Origin: Argopecten irradians
Taxonomy: Eukaryota; Mollusca; Bivalvia; Pectinida; Pectinidae
DNA: 64,000 nucleotides
Reading direction: 5' to 3'
Assembly (NCBI RefSeq): GCF_041381155.1
Contig: NC_091139.1
Span: forward strand, 10,788,383-10,852,382
The notes under the pieces were generated by a model. The model ran no database searches. It was given only the letters and a program-made list of their open reading frames with translations, and was not told the DNA's origin. The translations under genes and the position numbers were made by a program. Below are positions 11,806-24,487 of this stretch, one piece after another. Each line of letters begins with the position of its first letter. Within the stretch, counting starts at the first letter, position 1.

Positions 11806-14800
11806 CTAATTAGTCGCCTGCACACCCGAAGGACCTCTCAGCAGGCCACGTAGTACGTATAAGATGGACTTTGTACAGTCTCCACGCTCTGGTCGTGTCC
11901 ACGTAAGCTCCTCCTGGGGAGATCGTCTGTAAAATCCTATAACTCTCATAGCCTCCATGTTGTGGTCATATAAAGAACGAATATGTGGCAAATACATGAA
12001 CGGTATAGAAAAATTCATAGAAGTGTCGGTCAACTGAAACATAGAAACAAGTCATATAATAAGTGTGCTTGAACCATGGAATTGTGATTACAATGTAATA
12101 GAAAAAAAATCGATAACTCTAGTAAAAATAATTCATTACATGCATTGAGCTGTATTAAAAAGTAGTATTAACAATGCTTTTTGGGGTACCATTATTTGAG
12201 GTAATGGAATCTTTTTGAAAACCATCATTAATCATGGAAATGATAATTTTCTTAAGAATGTTATGCGTAAGAATTCGATATGAAAAACTTACCGTCTCGA
12301 ACAGAATACCGCCCTGTGTTTTGTCAATGTGTAGCACCAATTGGATGACGTTCCACGGAAGTTCTGCGCGAAAAAAAAAGAGGAAAACACTGAAATAATT
12401 GCAATCGGTACTTTGTTTTCTGATTTTGAAAATATAACACAAGCCAATCTACATTACATCGGAGATATAGAAAGCAGCTTAATCTCTTGATGTCTCTAAA
12501 TTTCTTATTATATGTAACTTCACTATGAGTTTTCACATTTTCTTGAATTTTAACAACCCGTGTCCTTTCTAACACTTCTGATATCGTGTTATGCAATCCA
12601 AGATAGGATAGTGTATGACATCGTTAATGTATGAAAAGGATGGCACGTAGTCTTCCCTCTACGTATATTAGGAAAAACACAAACAAAAATGGCAGCGTTT
12701 TGTCATCATTTAATGTGAACAGTCGGGCAAGGATGGCTAAAGTCGGTAAAAATGGTGTGAATGTATCCAGTATAATTTCTTATGAAATAGAAAAATAAAA
12801 TCTCTCGCCAATATCTGTCTGCGTACGAAGAAATTAATTTAAAGTATAGGAATCCTAAAACGTCCTCCCGGCTGACTATTTCCGTGGTTACATTTCCACG
12901 CAGCCTCGCTTTCAATGCTTTCAACTTTCCTTTACTTTAATGGTCAGAACTGGGAAACGTAAGCAGAACTTGGCCGTCGTATTAATATGTGAGAACTTTT
13001 GTAAGGCCAATGAACGCATTTAGACTGGTTTTCTTTGCCCGACTATTCACTTTAAATAGTTAGGTATTAATATCCAGTTTGATTAAAAAAACTTTTAATC
13101 ATTGTTAAACAAGTTCATTGAAGTGGCTGTGGTACCTGATCGTTTAAGTTTCCTCCAATTACATAACTGGCCCTATACATCTCTAATCTTATATTTTATA
13201 CTGGATACTCTAAGTTCATGCACTAAGAATCTTAGACTTAAGTCTAGACTCAGCCAAGCATTCACAGCGTAACTTTTTGTAACGTCATCTTTGATTGGCT
13301 TAAGATAGTTTTGGACTTAAGATTGTTTTATAATCCTAAAGCTTGTCTTCGTATAGCCATAGAATTACAACACTTTCATGCAAAATTAATTTTGTTTTGA
13401 TGTATAATCAACTTTAAAACTATCTGACACAACACTTTGATCTTAATATTTTCGGCTGTTTAACTTACCTTGAAATGCCTTGAGTAGAATTAATAAACCG
13501 TGTAAAGAATTAATGTGTGTATCATGTCCTATCGCAACTGCTATACTCCTGATTTCAAAGTTCGTATCTGGTTCCTCTAAAACCAGTGTCATTCCTATTA
13601 GAACTCGACGCCAATTTACTAGGTCAAGGTTAGGCGGCTTCAAGTCGTAACTAATTTGAACGATGGTATAATGACCACCATTTCCACAAGCTTCAATGGC
13701 ATTCCGGATCTGAAAATAAATCAACAGGTCAGACTTTTAATTATACACTCGGTCACAACAATATTCTTTCCGTCAGCTCTAAACGTGATATCTACGTACA
13801 ATGAAACTTCCCCAAATCGATCATTCTCAAATGAAATATTCTGGGGAAAATAAATTTTAAAGTTGTTGAGACTAGTCAGATCCTGTCATGACATCAACTT
13901 TTCTTTATTTAACCATGAAAAAAGAGTACAAAATACAGTTTTAAATTTAAAATATTTGTCTCAATCAAATCTTAAACGTATTATGTTATAAAACATTTTG
14001 TACTTTTAATATGAGAATATAATCAACGCGGAGGAATTCGTTAACGCAAAGTCCTCATCATATTACATTTATATTGCAGTTTATAGGGTTGTGTCTCCTT
14101 GTGAAAGTAAGGATTTTATTATAAGGAGACCAAAAAGTTAGATACACACCTGGATACTGCATAACCTAACATTTTCGTAGTGAAGAGTGGTGTAAGGATT
14201 TGAAAAACAACAAAAGAAAGTACTCGTAACTATTTTATATGATGAAATATTAGGATTCGAGGGGAAATGACTACTTACATTGGATATAAGAAATGTAATA
14301 TCTGCTTGTAAAGACTGCTGATCTTGATGTGGTCGTAACATTCCAATAAGACCCTTCCGCCAGTACCGGATTTGTGTCCTCTGTAGTAGACAGTCTATAC
14401 ACTGAGATGGTAGAGCCGTCGGAGGGTCGCGAACCTCTGTATAACGGAAACAGGTGGTATTATTATCTGAAGATCGATATCAATAATATATAAATTTGCA
14501 TCACCGCCGACAGACTTAAACATATTTATCTTTTGGAAATTAATTAATGGTTAATCTTGTATATATATTTCTATTTGTATAAAAGTACACATTTAATTAT
14601 CTGTTTTGCTTGTCAGCGCAATCAGTATCTCATTCCATATAGGGCATAGCACCATGGATTGTTTTCGTGATGTAAGTAAGTATTTTACATACTTTTATTC
14701 TGAAATGAAATAGGAAGCTCAAACTTTTCAATGATGGAAATAGTCTTAAAGTAAGTAACTTTTGTTTCTGAAGAAAAAAACTAATACGTCTGATCCGTTT

Positions 14801-16742
14801 TTTGATAGAAAAAAAATACGCATTTAAGTATTCGTGTCTGTTTTCATGAAAATCACTATATGATGTCAATCAAGTACTTTGAACCATTTGGTTCGTCTGT
14901 GAATACTGGTAATCAGTAATACTGTTGTAAGCACCTAGTTATCCCTATGGGGCCCATGTTGCGTATGAAAACAGATTTCTTCATTTTTCCCTATAATGTT
15001 CTTGTTTTTAAAAGTATATGTATTTTTAAGTAGCAAATAAATAGTCATGTAAACATAAACTGTTTCATAGGTATTCTCAGTAGCAGGAAAACGGGAAACT
15101 GCTACACTCAGTTTCAGTCTTGAGCAACAGTTCCCAAGGCCTTCCCAGCTATTTCGGGTTTAAAATTTGACTGTTCCTCTCGGTATCAATGCAACAATTG
15201 TATACTGTCATACCGGTATTATGGTAATTAATTTGAGGGTACACAATTAAAACAAACACTTATAGCAGCAGCTAATGATAGCTATCAAAGGTAGATAACG
15301 TTGTAGTATAAAAAACAGCTTAATGTGTCTTCAAACATCGTACTTGAAACATGCAAAGTACTTATTATCTGATTCCTTTATAAACACAATGATTGTTGTA
15401 CCATATCACAATAAATGAAGTACATGTACTCTATAGGAAGCAAGCAATGTATGAAATGAGTTATATACCTTAGCTTTTTGTGCTTTCATTTTTGGAAATT
15501 TCTCAATATAAAAATGTAGATTTGATTAAAATGGCAGACTAAGTAGCATTAAACAGATGCACAGGACAACTTTCAACATAAACTTTGTAGTATTGTATTA
15601 GCTTAGCGTGATATCGATACAGGCAGATATATTATACAATATGTGAAGGTGAAGATGATGTAATTTCTTCCGCAATTATATGCTAGTGTAAGAAGAATTA
15701 ACAAAATAAATTGGATAACTTTCCTTCGGCGCTTATTGTATTAGCATAGCATAATTAACTGTTGTACCAAGTAGCGTTTGGTCAAATTATAGGGACAGGC
15801 ATTTTATAAGTAGATAATATGTACATAATCTCAATATTGAAAAAAAATCTTAATGACAAATTAATAAAGTCTGCAAAAGCTTAAATAGTTTCATTTTAAC
15901 ATAATTAATCATATCATATTTACAAAATGGTTTATATAAAATGATGACCGGAGTAAAGAATATCAACAATCACATTTGTAATTATGTCATGTAGCAAATA
16001 AAAAGCAACGCTAATAAACCACAGCAATTATGACACTTTTGATGTGAAAGATTCTTATATCACAATATGTAATTCATTAAAGGAAACTCATGCTGATTTT
16101 TATCATATGGCAACCCGTGGTTACTAAAGATTATGGAGAAGTTTTATGGTCGACAGTCTTATGAATCACGTCGTTTTCTCATTTATATCTTGTTCAGTGT
16201 TTTTACAATACAACTAGTAAACTAAGACACTGCAGAAATTGAACAAGGATTATATTTTATTTGAAAAAAGTAGTATCTTTATTCATAATAAGATTTTTAA
16301 ATTTGTCTTAAATTTGTAGCTATTTTTATATATAAAATATGGTCTTTATACCAATTGGTCTCTAAACATAAATTTTACTGACATTAGTCATTTTGTGCCC
16401 AAAGACATTGGTCTTATTTCTCACGCATGTTCTCGTTTTAAAGAGGTGGTCATTAAGGCAGGTTTTATTTGTATTGTACACTACGCTTTTATTTTTTATG
16501 TTAAGAACTTAACATCAAGATTGATATTCGCATAACAACTGTTTCATAATTTAACATTGAGATGTGATTACTGATCTACAAAGTTTAAATCTATAAAAAG
16601 TTGACTAAATTTGAACTCCATTGGTGTTGTATATTCATTTAGAAGGATAGTTATAAAACTAAATTGCTGATCAACATCAAGATAGAGCTCTCCGTATTTT
16701 ACCTATGGCTCCACCATCCGCCATCGATTTCCACACACACAT
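11806..16742 (-). CDS. uncharacterised protein, 245 aa (paralogue B of the gene at 3223-6149)
   Basis: The family is not recognised. Coding exons in transcript order are 16742-16703, 14436-14279, 13709-13469, 12363-12293 and 12033-11806, with TAG at 11808-11806. Intron phases are 1, 0, 1, 0, the same as the last four introns of the plus-strand paralogue. The penultimate exon is 71 nt in both genes, and the neighbouring exons differ only by whole codons (241 versus 238 nt, 228 versus 231 nt). Shared residues include YWRKG, NLDLVNWRRVL, LEEPDT, AMR.(L/I)GFYRRSP and SGVQ. The first ATG (MCVWKSMADGGAI) directly follows an in-frame TAA in an exon with its own acceptor at 16748-16749, so an upstream 5' UTR exon is expected. 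A second in-frame ATG gives MADGGAI. The N-terminal exon is the least certain part. The first coding intron (14437-16702) carries a MITE. The gene is convergent with its paralogue, which ends about 5.7 kb away. Confidence 0.78.
12714..13051 (+). mobile_element. TTAA MITE family 2, copy 1 (338 bp)
   Basis: The ends are TGTGAACAGTCGGGCAAGG and TTTGCCCGACTATTCACT, between TTAA at 12710-12713 and 13052-13055. It lies in an intron of paralogue B. A reverse-oriented copy at 17738-18074 matches it along its length, so the family is real. Confidence 0.82.
14499..14826 (+). mobile_element. TTAA MITE family 1, degenerate copy in the first coding intron of paralogue B
   Basis: It aligns along its length with the copy at 6755, including gcatcaccgccgacag at the left, the aagctcaaacttttcaatg block and the ttttttgatag block. 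It has lost the right terminal repeat and the TTAA flanks, so it is an older insertion. Confidence 0.7.
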
Positions 16743-17737
16743 TTACCCTGGAATAAAGAAAAACACATGTAACTAATAGGAAAAAACAACATAAGTTTAC
16801 TTACATACCTTTAAAATACAATGTATAAATCATATACATAGAACAAAAGGGGTACCTGTAATTGTCACCATAATATCGCATGTCCCTAATAAAGCAGATG
16901 TGGATATCCTTCATAAAAAATAATGATATACAATGTATGTAAACATGCTTTGTTCTTATCAATAGCATTTATTCACCATGTACCAGAAGTTTTAGATATA
17001 CACGATATTGCCATTGCTTTTATCATTATTGATGTTATTTATCAATATTAATTATTCTCCAGCTAAATTATTACAAGCTTTATATAGATTTTCATAAAAA
17101 AATATACTTACAACTTGCGATAACATGAAACATATATACATTTATATGTGATATAATGGGATACTACATTCTTTTGTTAATAGAGTCACATTTTCTGATG
17201 CTTGACAGTAACAATTGTAAGTAAATAAAAAGATATCTCCTCGGACGAATGCTGATGAACCATGCGTATAATTGACAAGTTCGAAATATTATAAGAAACA
17301 GGCAAAAGGTATATCTCGGTTGAAATAGATAATATAGTGTTTGTATATCACGTTCCACTACAAAAACGTACATCGGCCAGTTAACTAGTGGTAGAAATTA
17401 GTGGAAGCTTATTGAGACAAAGTCAAAACGTCTTAATCATAATGATTAATCATTTTATTTACTATGAAGAAAATGATAAGAAAAGAAATGAATAGTGAAA
17501 ATTAAGAACTAAAAATGTCGAAGACAGCATAACACAAAAAAAGTAATTCTATATCAGGACAGTGCACAATTCTGTTCATTACATTTTATTATGTTTTTTT
17601 TTTTTTTGTTTCTTTTCAATAATTTATCTAACGTTGCAGCAATTCATGTATTCGATGATATAGCCGTGCTTTAATTTTTGCAATTATTAATTGATATAAT
17701 GTTAAGAATAATCACCAGAATTGAAGTAAAAATTTAA

Positions 17738-18074
17738 AGTGAATAGTCGGGCAAAGAAAACCAGTCTAAATGCGTTCATTGGCCTTCCAAAAGTTCTCAC
17801 ATATTAATACGACGGTCAAGTTCTGCTTAGTTTCCCAGTTCTGACCATTAAAGTAAAGAAAAGTTGAAAGCATTGAAAGCGAGGCTGTGTGGAAATGTAA
17901 CCACGGACATAGTGAGCCGGGAGGACGTTTTAGAATTTCCATACTTTAAATTAATTTCTTCGTACGCAGACAGATTTTGACGAGAGATTTTATTTTTCCA
18001 TTTCATAAGAAATTATACTGGATACATTCACACCATTTTTACCGACTTTAGCCATCCTTGCCCGACTGTTCACT
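17738..18074 (-). mobile_element. TTAA MITE family 2, copy 2 (337 bp, reverse orientation)
   Basis: It begins AGTGAATAGTCGGGCAAAG and ends CTTGCCCGACTGTTCACT, with TTAA on both sides (17734-17737 and 18075-18078). It is the reverse complement of the copy at 12714 with few differences. The two copies form an inverted pair around the 5' half of paralogue B. Confidence 0.82.
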
Positions 18075-18860
18075 TTAAATAAAATGACTAACAAATATTG
18101 AGGTCAGCAGACTAGCGCCAATTTCTGAAATTTAGTTTTGTACAGTTGTATCTGATTTTTGTCGATGCAAAATAAAATTGCTAAGAATATTTTTTCGATC
18201 TCCTCGCGTTTTGTAAAGTATTTTTCATTTGTTTATTAGATCAAATCCCTATTACTCGAAAACCAAATCGAAAAATACCTTAATAAGTAAATTAAATTTT
18301 AAATATATAATACACAATCATTTTGTGATAAGGTTTTTTATTAACTTGACGCATTTGTCTTTCGAAAGGGATCTCGGAGAGTGATATTTTAAGAAATGTG
18401 TTCAAGAGAGGTCTTAATGTAGGCTGAAAGGTTATGTTCTAATGCTATCAAAAAATAAATCATTTTGATTTATTATTAAAAACATATTTCAATAAAATTT
18501 CGGTTGAGCTGATCAAAGTATTGGTTGTTGTTGTTAAGTTTTTTGTGTTAATACATTTCAGTTCTAGGTTACATAGGAAATATGTTGTTGGTTCGGGTAG
18601 TGTCTCGCAAAAGAATCAAACAATTTTGTTTTTGTGCATTTTGCAAAGAATTCACACTGAGAATTCTATAATTTATTCTTTATTTGAGTGTATGCAGTTA
18701 TATACTTCTCGTTGTGTTGAAATGGTTGCTAAATAATTATGTCAAAATTTCTTTGTTCATTTTTACGTTTTGATAGGTTGTTCCATTTGAGCTGTGCGAA
18801 ATATAAATTACTGAAAAGGACAATAATTTGAAACCTGGACCATCTTGGTGCATTTCCCGT

Positions 18861-19391
18861 ATGGAGCTCTTGACATTCTTGGGCCTGAACTATTCCTTCT
18901 ATTGCAAATCATATCTTTGATGGACAAAAGTCCAAAGAATTGATACAAGCCGCATATGATTTTTTTCTGCAGCAAAGCTGCATATGATTACAAAGGAGGC
19001 CTGTTGCTGATCTTGGGCTCACAACTATATAATCTATGGTAAGTGACATACAATTAAATCGTATCTAAAAGTAGTGTTTACCCTTAATAAACATTTATTA
19101 GTATATAGACTAATATATATTCGATAATTTACGTTTAGGGGTCTTATTTTGAGGCATTACTTTTAAGTCATCAGTTCGGTGTATTTTAGGGGAAGTTCGC
19201 ACTTGTTTGTGATGGTAATAAATATGCATGAATAAAATAATCCTAATCTGGCATGAGAGTTGACAAATCTAGTTTTAATCTTACTGATAAAGTGTCGGTG
19301 TTAGTTTAACATCAACTGATATACAAAATGTAAATTTACATAAACAATAGAGAGTATCCACTGAACTTTGACATACATACATGTATACTGC
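18861..19391 (+). repeat. tandem duplication, copy 1 (period 532 bp)
   Basis: The block begins atggagctcttgacattctt and is repeated from 19393 with few differences over its length. Inside is a palindromic part (gccgcatatgat ... agctgcatatgat). No gene is seen. Confidence 0.85.
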
Positions 19392-19392
19392 G

Positions 19393-19980
19393 ATGGAGCT
19401 CTTGACATTCTTGGGCCTCGAACTATTCCTTCTATTGCAAATCATATCTTTGATGGACAAAAGTCCAAAGAATTGATACAAGCCGCATATGATTTTTTTC
19501 TGCAGCAAAGCTGCATATGATTACAAAGGAGGCCTGTTGCTGATCTTGGGCTCACAACTATATAATCTATGGTAAGTGACATACAATTAAATCGTATCTA
19601 AAAGTAGTGTTTACCCTTAATAAACATTTATTAGTATATAGACTAATATATATTCGATAATTTACGTTTAGGGGTCTTATTTTGACTGACATACAATTAA
19701 AAATTACTTTTATGACATCAATTCGGTAAATTTATTTTAGGGGAAGTTCGCACTTGTTTGTGATGGTAATGATTAAATACGATATGCATGAATAAAATAA
19801 TCCTAATCTGGCTTGAGCTGACAAATCTAGTTTTAATCTTACTGATAAAGTGTCGGTGTTAGTTTAACATCCACTGATATACAAAATGTATATTTATATA
19901 AACAATGGAGAGTAACATCCACTGATATACAAAATGTATATTTATATAAACAATGGAGAGTATCCACTGAACTTTGACAT
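19393..19980 (+). repeat. tandem duplication, copy 2, with a 48-bp internal triplication trace
   Basis: It matches 18861-19391. Near its end a 48-bp word containing ccactgatatacaaaatg is itself doubled (about 19866 and 19914), while copy 1 has it once. Confidence 0.85.
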
Positions 19981-20590
19981 ACATACACATGTTTACCTGT
20001 ATGTATTTTCTGATTTTAACTAAGTAAATTACGTCATTCACATCTTAATTATTCTTTGCAGACTTTGATGACACCTATTTCATAAAATTCTACACTGTAA
20101 GTTGTATTATGTCAATTTTCAATAAAAATATAATATTGTGATATTGGTACATAATTATTTTACTGCATTTTTTCATGAATATTAATGACAACTTTAATAA
20201 CTAATTTAGAAATAGACAAATAAAAATATAAATCTGTTGTGATTTGTTATAAGTCTTTTTAAAATGAATCTATGTATAATTTGACAGACGAGGAAGGTAT
20301 ATGGTATAACCTCATCAGACGTGATATCCAAAATGGCAGATAATGGCAAATATTCAACGATTTCATTCTAAATTCAATTTAGATGAAACCTTAAAATCAA
20401 ACTACATTATCACTGGAAAAAAAATCTTGATTTTTTATCAACTGGATGAAATACAGTTTTAGATACAACGTAAAACTATAAAACATCTATCAAATCGTTA
20501 AATCAGGTATCGCTTTATATTATGCGACGGACCACTTGTCATCAGAGAAGTACACTTAACAACGTAATAACCAACTGATATACTACCTAC

Positions 20591-20659
20591 TTTATCATTG
20601 TATCCTTGTGGATCCCATTGTGGTATTACAACATCCACTCTGTTTTGTCCAGTTCCCAT
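20591..20659 (-). CDS. candidate alternative first exon upstream of paralogue B
   Basis: On the minus strand an ATG opens exactly 23 codons (MGTGQNRVDV..., ending GYNDK) up to a good donor, AAA/GTAGGT, in phase 0. Joined to the exon at 16747 it would stop within 15 codons. Joined directly to the exon at 14434, using the second AG of the tandem acceptor acagag, it would read on in frame into VRDPPT. It could therefore be an alternative N-terminus of paralogue B, the start of another gene, or chance. No paralogous sequence supports it. Confidence 0.25.
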
Positions 20660-20699
20660 AGTAACGAGAATCTTCTGTTCTGACCAATAACAAAACCTC

Positions 20700-23469
20700 G
20701 ACTTACGTGATCAAGTATTACGTACTATAAATAAATCGATAATCTATGTCCAATGTACGGTAGCTCATACTAGCTAGCTATGCCGCGGCGACCTTTCTCT
20801 GACCTCATTATACACTACCTTAATCGTTTTGTTAATAAATCAATTAGAATTTACAAACGTATGTAGTGACAAAGGTTCTTCGATAAGAGGTCTTTTTAGC
20901 AAAATAGTTAAACTTAATAAAATTGTTTTCTTTTTGCATTCTGAGCATGGTAAAACGAGAAGCTGTGCAAGTCATATTGTGAGTATGAAAATTACATATT
21001 CATCATAACGAATCAAAAATAAATGATATGGATTTTTTTCTTTTCTTTTTGTAGATGACTAAGAAATATCAACTTAGTTAAGGTATAAAATGTGTTTACT
21101 ATTAATTTTAAGGATTTTTTTTAATATCGTTATCGTTTTTAGCAAGTCATGTCGTGTGAATCGTTCAAAAAAAGTAATGTGTAGCAAAGAAAATGTTATC
21201 AATTATTGCTTTTAAATTACAACTGAACGTACTCATAAGCAAAGTAAACATGTGAAAAACACAATATATATCGATTTCAACTTTCCCATGAAATTTCAAC
21301 ACGTGCATTAATTAATTCAGAACATACATATGTATAGTGAATTAATCATTGAGGCTTCGAAATACATGTAGCAACGGTACTTATTTTTCAATTAATAAAA
21401 ACAAACATAAAAATACCTTCAATTTCATCCCATGAAACATTCCTCTAAAAGTTAATAAAATCTTACTGATTAAAAACTAAGCACAATGACGAATATGAAT
21501 AAATTTTAGATATCGAAGAGCAGTGTTGGTACACTGCATGCTACTTACTAGTATTCATTATGTTTACTAAGTAAATCATGGCGTATAATATTTACATTCG
21601 GTGACCAAATTAATATCATTTATTTAATAGTGATCAGTACCAAATTTATTAACAAGTAATTAGGATGCATGCTTAAGAGGATTTTGCCATCACTACTCTA
21701 GTTTAACAGAACAAATGCAATTTGCTATAGTTTAGATGTATACTTTATATATCACTACTTCACCTAAATACATTTGGATACAGATAATGCAACAACACAT
21801 CTTGGATGTGAAATAACTGAAAATGAGAAAAGGAACAAATAAATCGTCATAACCTTACATCTGTTCCAATAATAAGAACTATAGGGGTGGATGCCAACAT
21901 ACGTGTAATTTGCACAAACTAGACTGTGTAGAATAATTCTTGCACGTAATTTGCAATATACATACCGGATTGATGAAGAATTGTAATTCCCAAATATGAT
22001 GCATTTATAGAATACGCTGATTCAGCATAAAATCTAATGCCATGCCACATCTGAGATCGCTAAAATGGTATTTCTCAAACTTTACCCCGTCGATGGCCTC
22101 AACTGGAAACCGAAGGGGGTTCCCCTTCTTTTCCGATGACCTAATTATAGCGCTGTTAAAACTATATTAGATCCCTCTAAAGCTGTTTGTTTTAATCACT
22201 TCTATTAGTTGTAGCAGTTCTTTAATTAATTATGAAATGTTATATGCAATATATCATTGATACAAAATCACTTTAATAACTTATTAACATTGACGTCTAA
22301 ATATAGCTGAGCGAGGCAGGGTGTATTTATAGCGTTTTGAAGCGATCAGCTCTAGTTTGACACAAGAGAAACAGAAGATTTAAGCTTCAGATTGACATCA
22401 AATTTCTTGTATCAGATGTATATAGTGAGTTTTATATTGTTCAAAGTAGAAAATATAGATTATAGTTGTTAAAATCACAAATTTTTATATCGTGATGAAG
22501 ATATCGAGTACCCTTGACTGGCCTCTTTTGTATTTCTGGACTCCACTAAAGATACTAATCACAAACACACAGGGGCTTTTGAGCGAGTTTTGAGCAGTTT
22601 TTAGGTATATATAGTAACAAAACTAATAAGCATGGATTGACTAACTTAATAATTATAACTAAGTCAACCTATGGAATCTCATGGGTCACGATCAATATCT
22701 ATATATTGTAGATCGTAATTTTAAAAGATGTGGGATTTCAAGAATATATATACGTTTAATTGTTAATTTTGATAGATTAAATTGATGCAATCATAATCGC
22801 GAGCATTTTTATATGTATTTGTTTTTCTTCTTCTTAATTTGATTATTTTTATACAGAATAACCAAGATCTGTTTGTTTATGTTTCTTGAATAATAAAAAT
22901 CCGCGTACATGCTGTCTTAAGGTTGTGGTTGTGTATTAGATATAATTTTAAATCGATTCCAAAATAAATATATTTGTGTTTTTAATTGGTCTATATGTAG
23001 TGGCAAGTTACTGAAATTAGATATTAGCAAAAAAATCATTCCATATAAAGGAATTGGAAAATGAATTTTGCCATATTGGATTCATATTGGACACAATAAT
23101 ATAAATGATTAACAAAATGCACTAAAAATAAAGACTTAATTAGCGTAAAGTCGAAAAGTAAAAATGTGTAAAATTCGTAAACGCGCTATTACCTCTGTAA
23201 TCTGTCACTTATCCAAAATTTCAAATATGATGGCTTCTGTTTGCATCATTCCACACCATAGCATTTCTCCCCTCTCTCCAGCATATATAATTAGCTTACT
23301 CGTCAGCTCACCCTCGAATTTTTACTCATAGATTACTACAACAAAATTAACGAGCATCGCAAAGACACAATCTGCTGGTATGTGCATCATGTATGAGAAG
23401 TCACCTAGCTAGGTAGCCAGACTTCCGATCCATCTACCAACGAAAGAAACAGACAAACGCAGATGTATG
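20700..23469. other. AT-rich DNA without recognisable genes
   Basis: No open frame above 60 codons, tRNA boxes or terminal repeats were recognised. Confidence 0.45.
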
Positions 23470-23477
23470 TGTAGTAA

Positions 23478-23593
23478 CACAGGGACCTGGCACGAACATT
23501 TTTAACCAACAGTATACATATATATATGTTATAGTACTATAATATGTATATGTATACTGTTAGTTTTAAAAAAAATCGTGCAAGGTCCCTGTG
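23478..23593. mobile_element. 116-bp MITE, CACAGGGACC ends, 8-bp target duplication
   Basis: Terminal inverted repeats CACAGGGACCTGGCACGA and tcgtgcaaggtccctgtg surround an AT-rich centre. TGTAGTAA is duplicated at 23470-23477 and 23594-23601. The 8-bp duplication and the CAGGG near the ends fit a hAT-type non-autonomous element. A second copy is at 30658. Confidence 0.82.
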
Positions 23594-24373
23594 TGTAGTA
23601 ACACTCTACATTTGCTTCAGGGCAATCATTGGGGGAAAGGCCAATCAGGGTTTAGGGGAGCTTTGATTACACCTTGGTACGTATACATTTGCACCTGTGT
23701 TTGAGAGAAGAAAGATATAAACCACCAGGATATAAAAATCGATCTTTCTAGATATCATTCATTAATATTCATATTTTTAATACATATATCTTTGCATTTC
23801 TACCCAAAATTAACGTGCGGCCATTTAATAGAACATCTTGAAGTAAGTTTATAACATTCATAAATTAATTTGGATTTATATCGTCACTTACAAAGTGGAG
23901 TTAGGATATATTTCATTTTATATTATTTTTCTGTGAAAGCAATCCCGGTAACTCTAATTTATTTCTGTTATACCTGTATATCCTTATTATACTATAGAGA
24001 TTACTACTACTAACCCCTGTAATTATCGCCACCGATAGCGGCGACAATGGATTAAACAGGTCCATGATAGTTTGGCTTGTTACAAAGATGACATATATGA
24101 TAATATTTTCTTGTACTTATTTATATGGTGTATGGAGAATTATATCAAAACCTTGAATTACATGTATCATATAAACTGTTTCAAGAGGGAAAAGTAATCG
24201 ACGAGATGCATGTACAAATCATTACACTTTAATATGTATTTGTATATGTACACCAAAAGGCATGTCATCACACAGAAGTTTAAATCTAGTGTAATAAAAA
24301 TCAGTGAAAGTAAAGATTATAAAACAATTAAATAAAACACCAAAGAGACCAATATCCACCAACAACAGGGGTG

Positions 24374-24487
24374 ATGAATGTGGTTGGTAATGTCTTGAAA
24401 GGCTTGCCAGAATCAGTCGTGAACGCAGAAACCACGGAAGACTTTAAAACTCTGCTGAGTAAACCATCTACAGGACAACATGTATAG
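24374..24487 (+). pseudogene. C-terminal fragment of a non-LTR retrotransposon reverse transcriptase
   Basis: The frame contains GLPESVVNAETTEDFKTLL and a stop 11 codons later. In many non-LTR reverse transcriptases the polyprotein ends with a W..LP.SVV.A.....F...L motif a few residues before the stop. This matches that pattern by family memory only. Upstream sequence carries no continuous open frame, so only a decayed tail remains. Confidence 0.5.
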
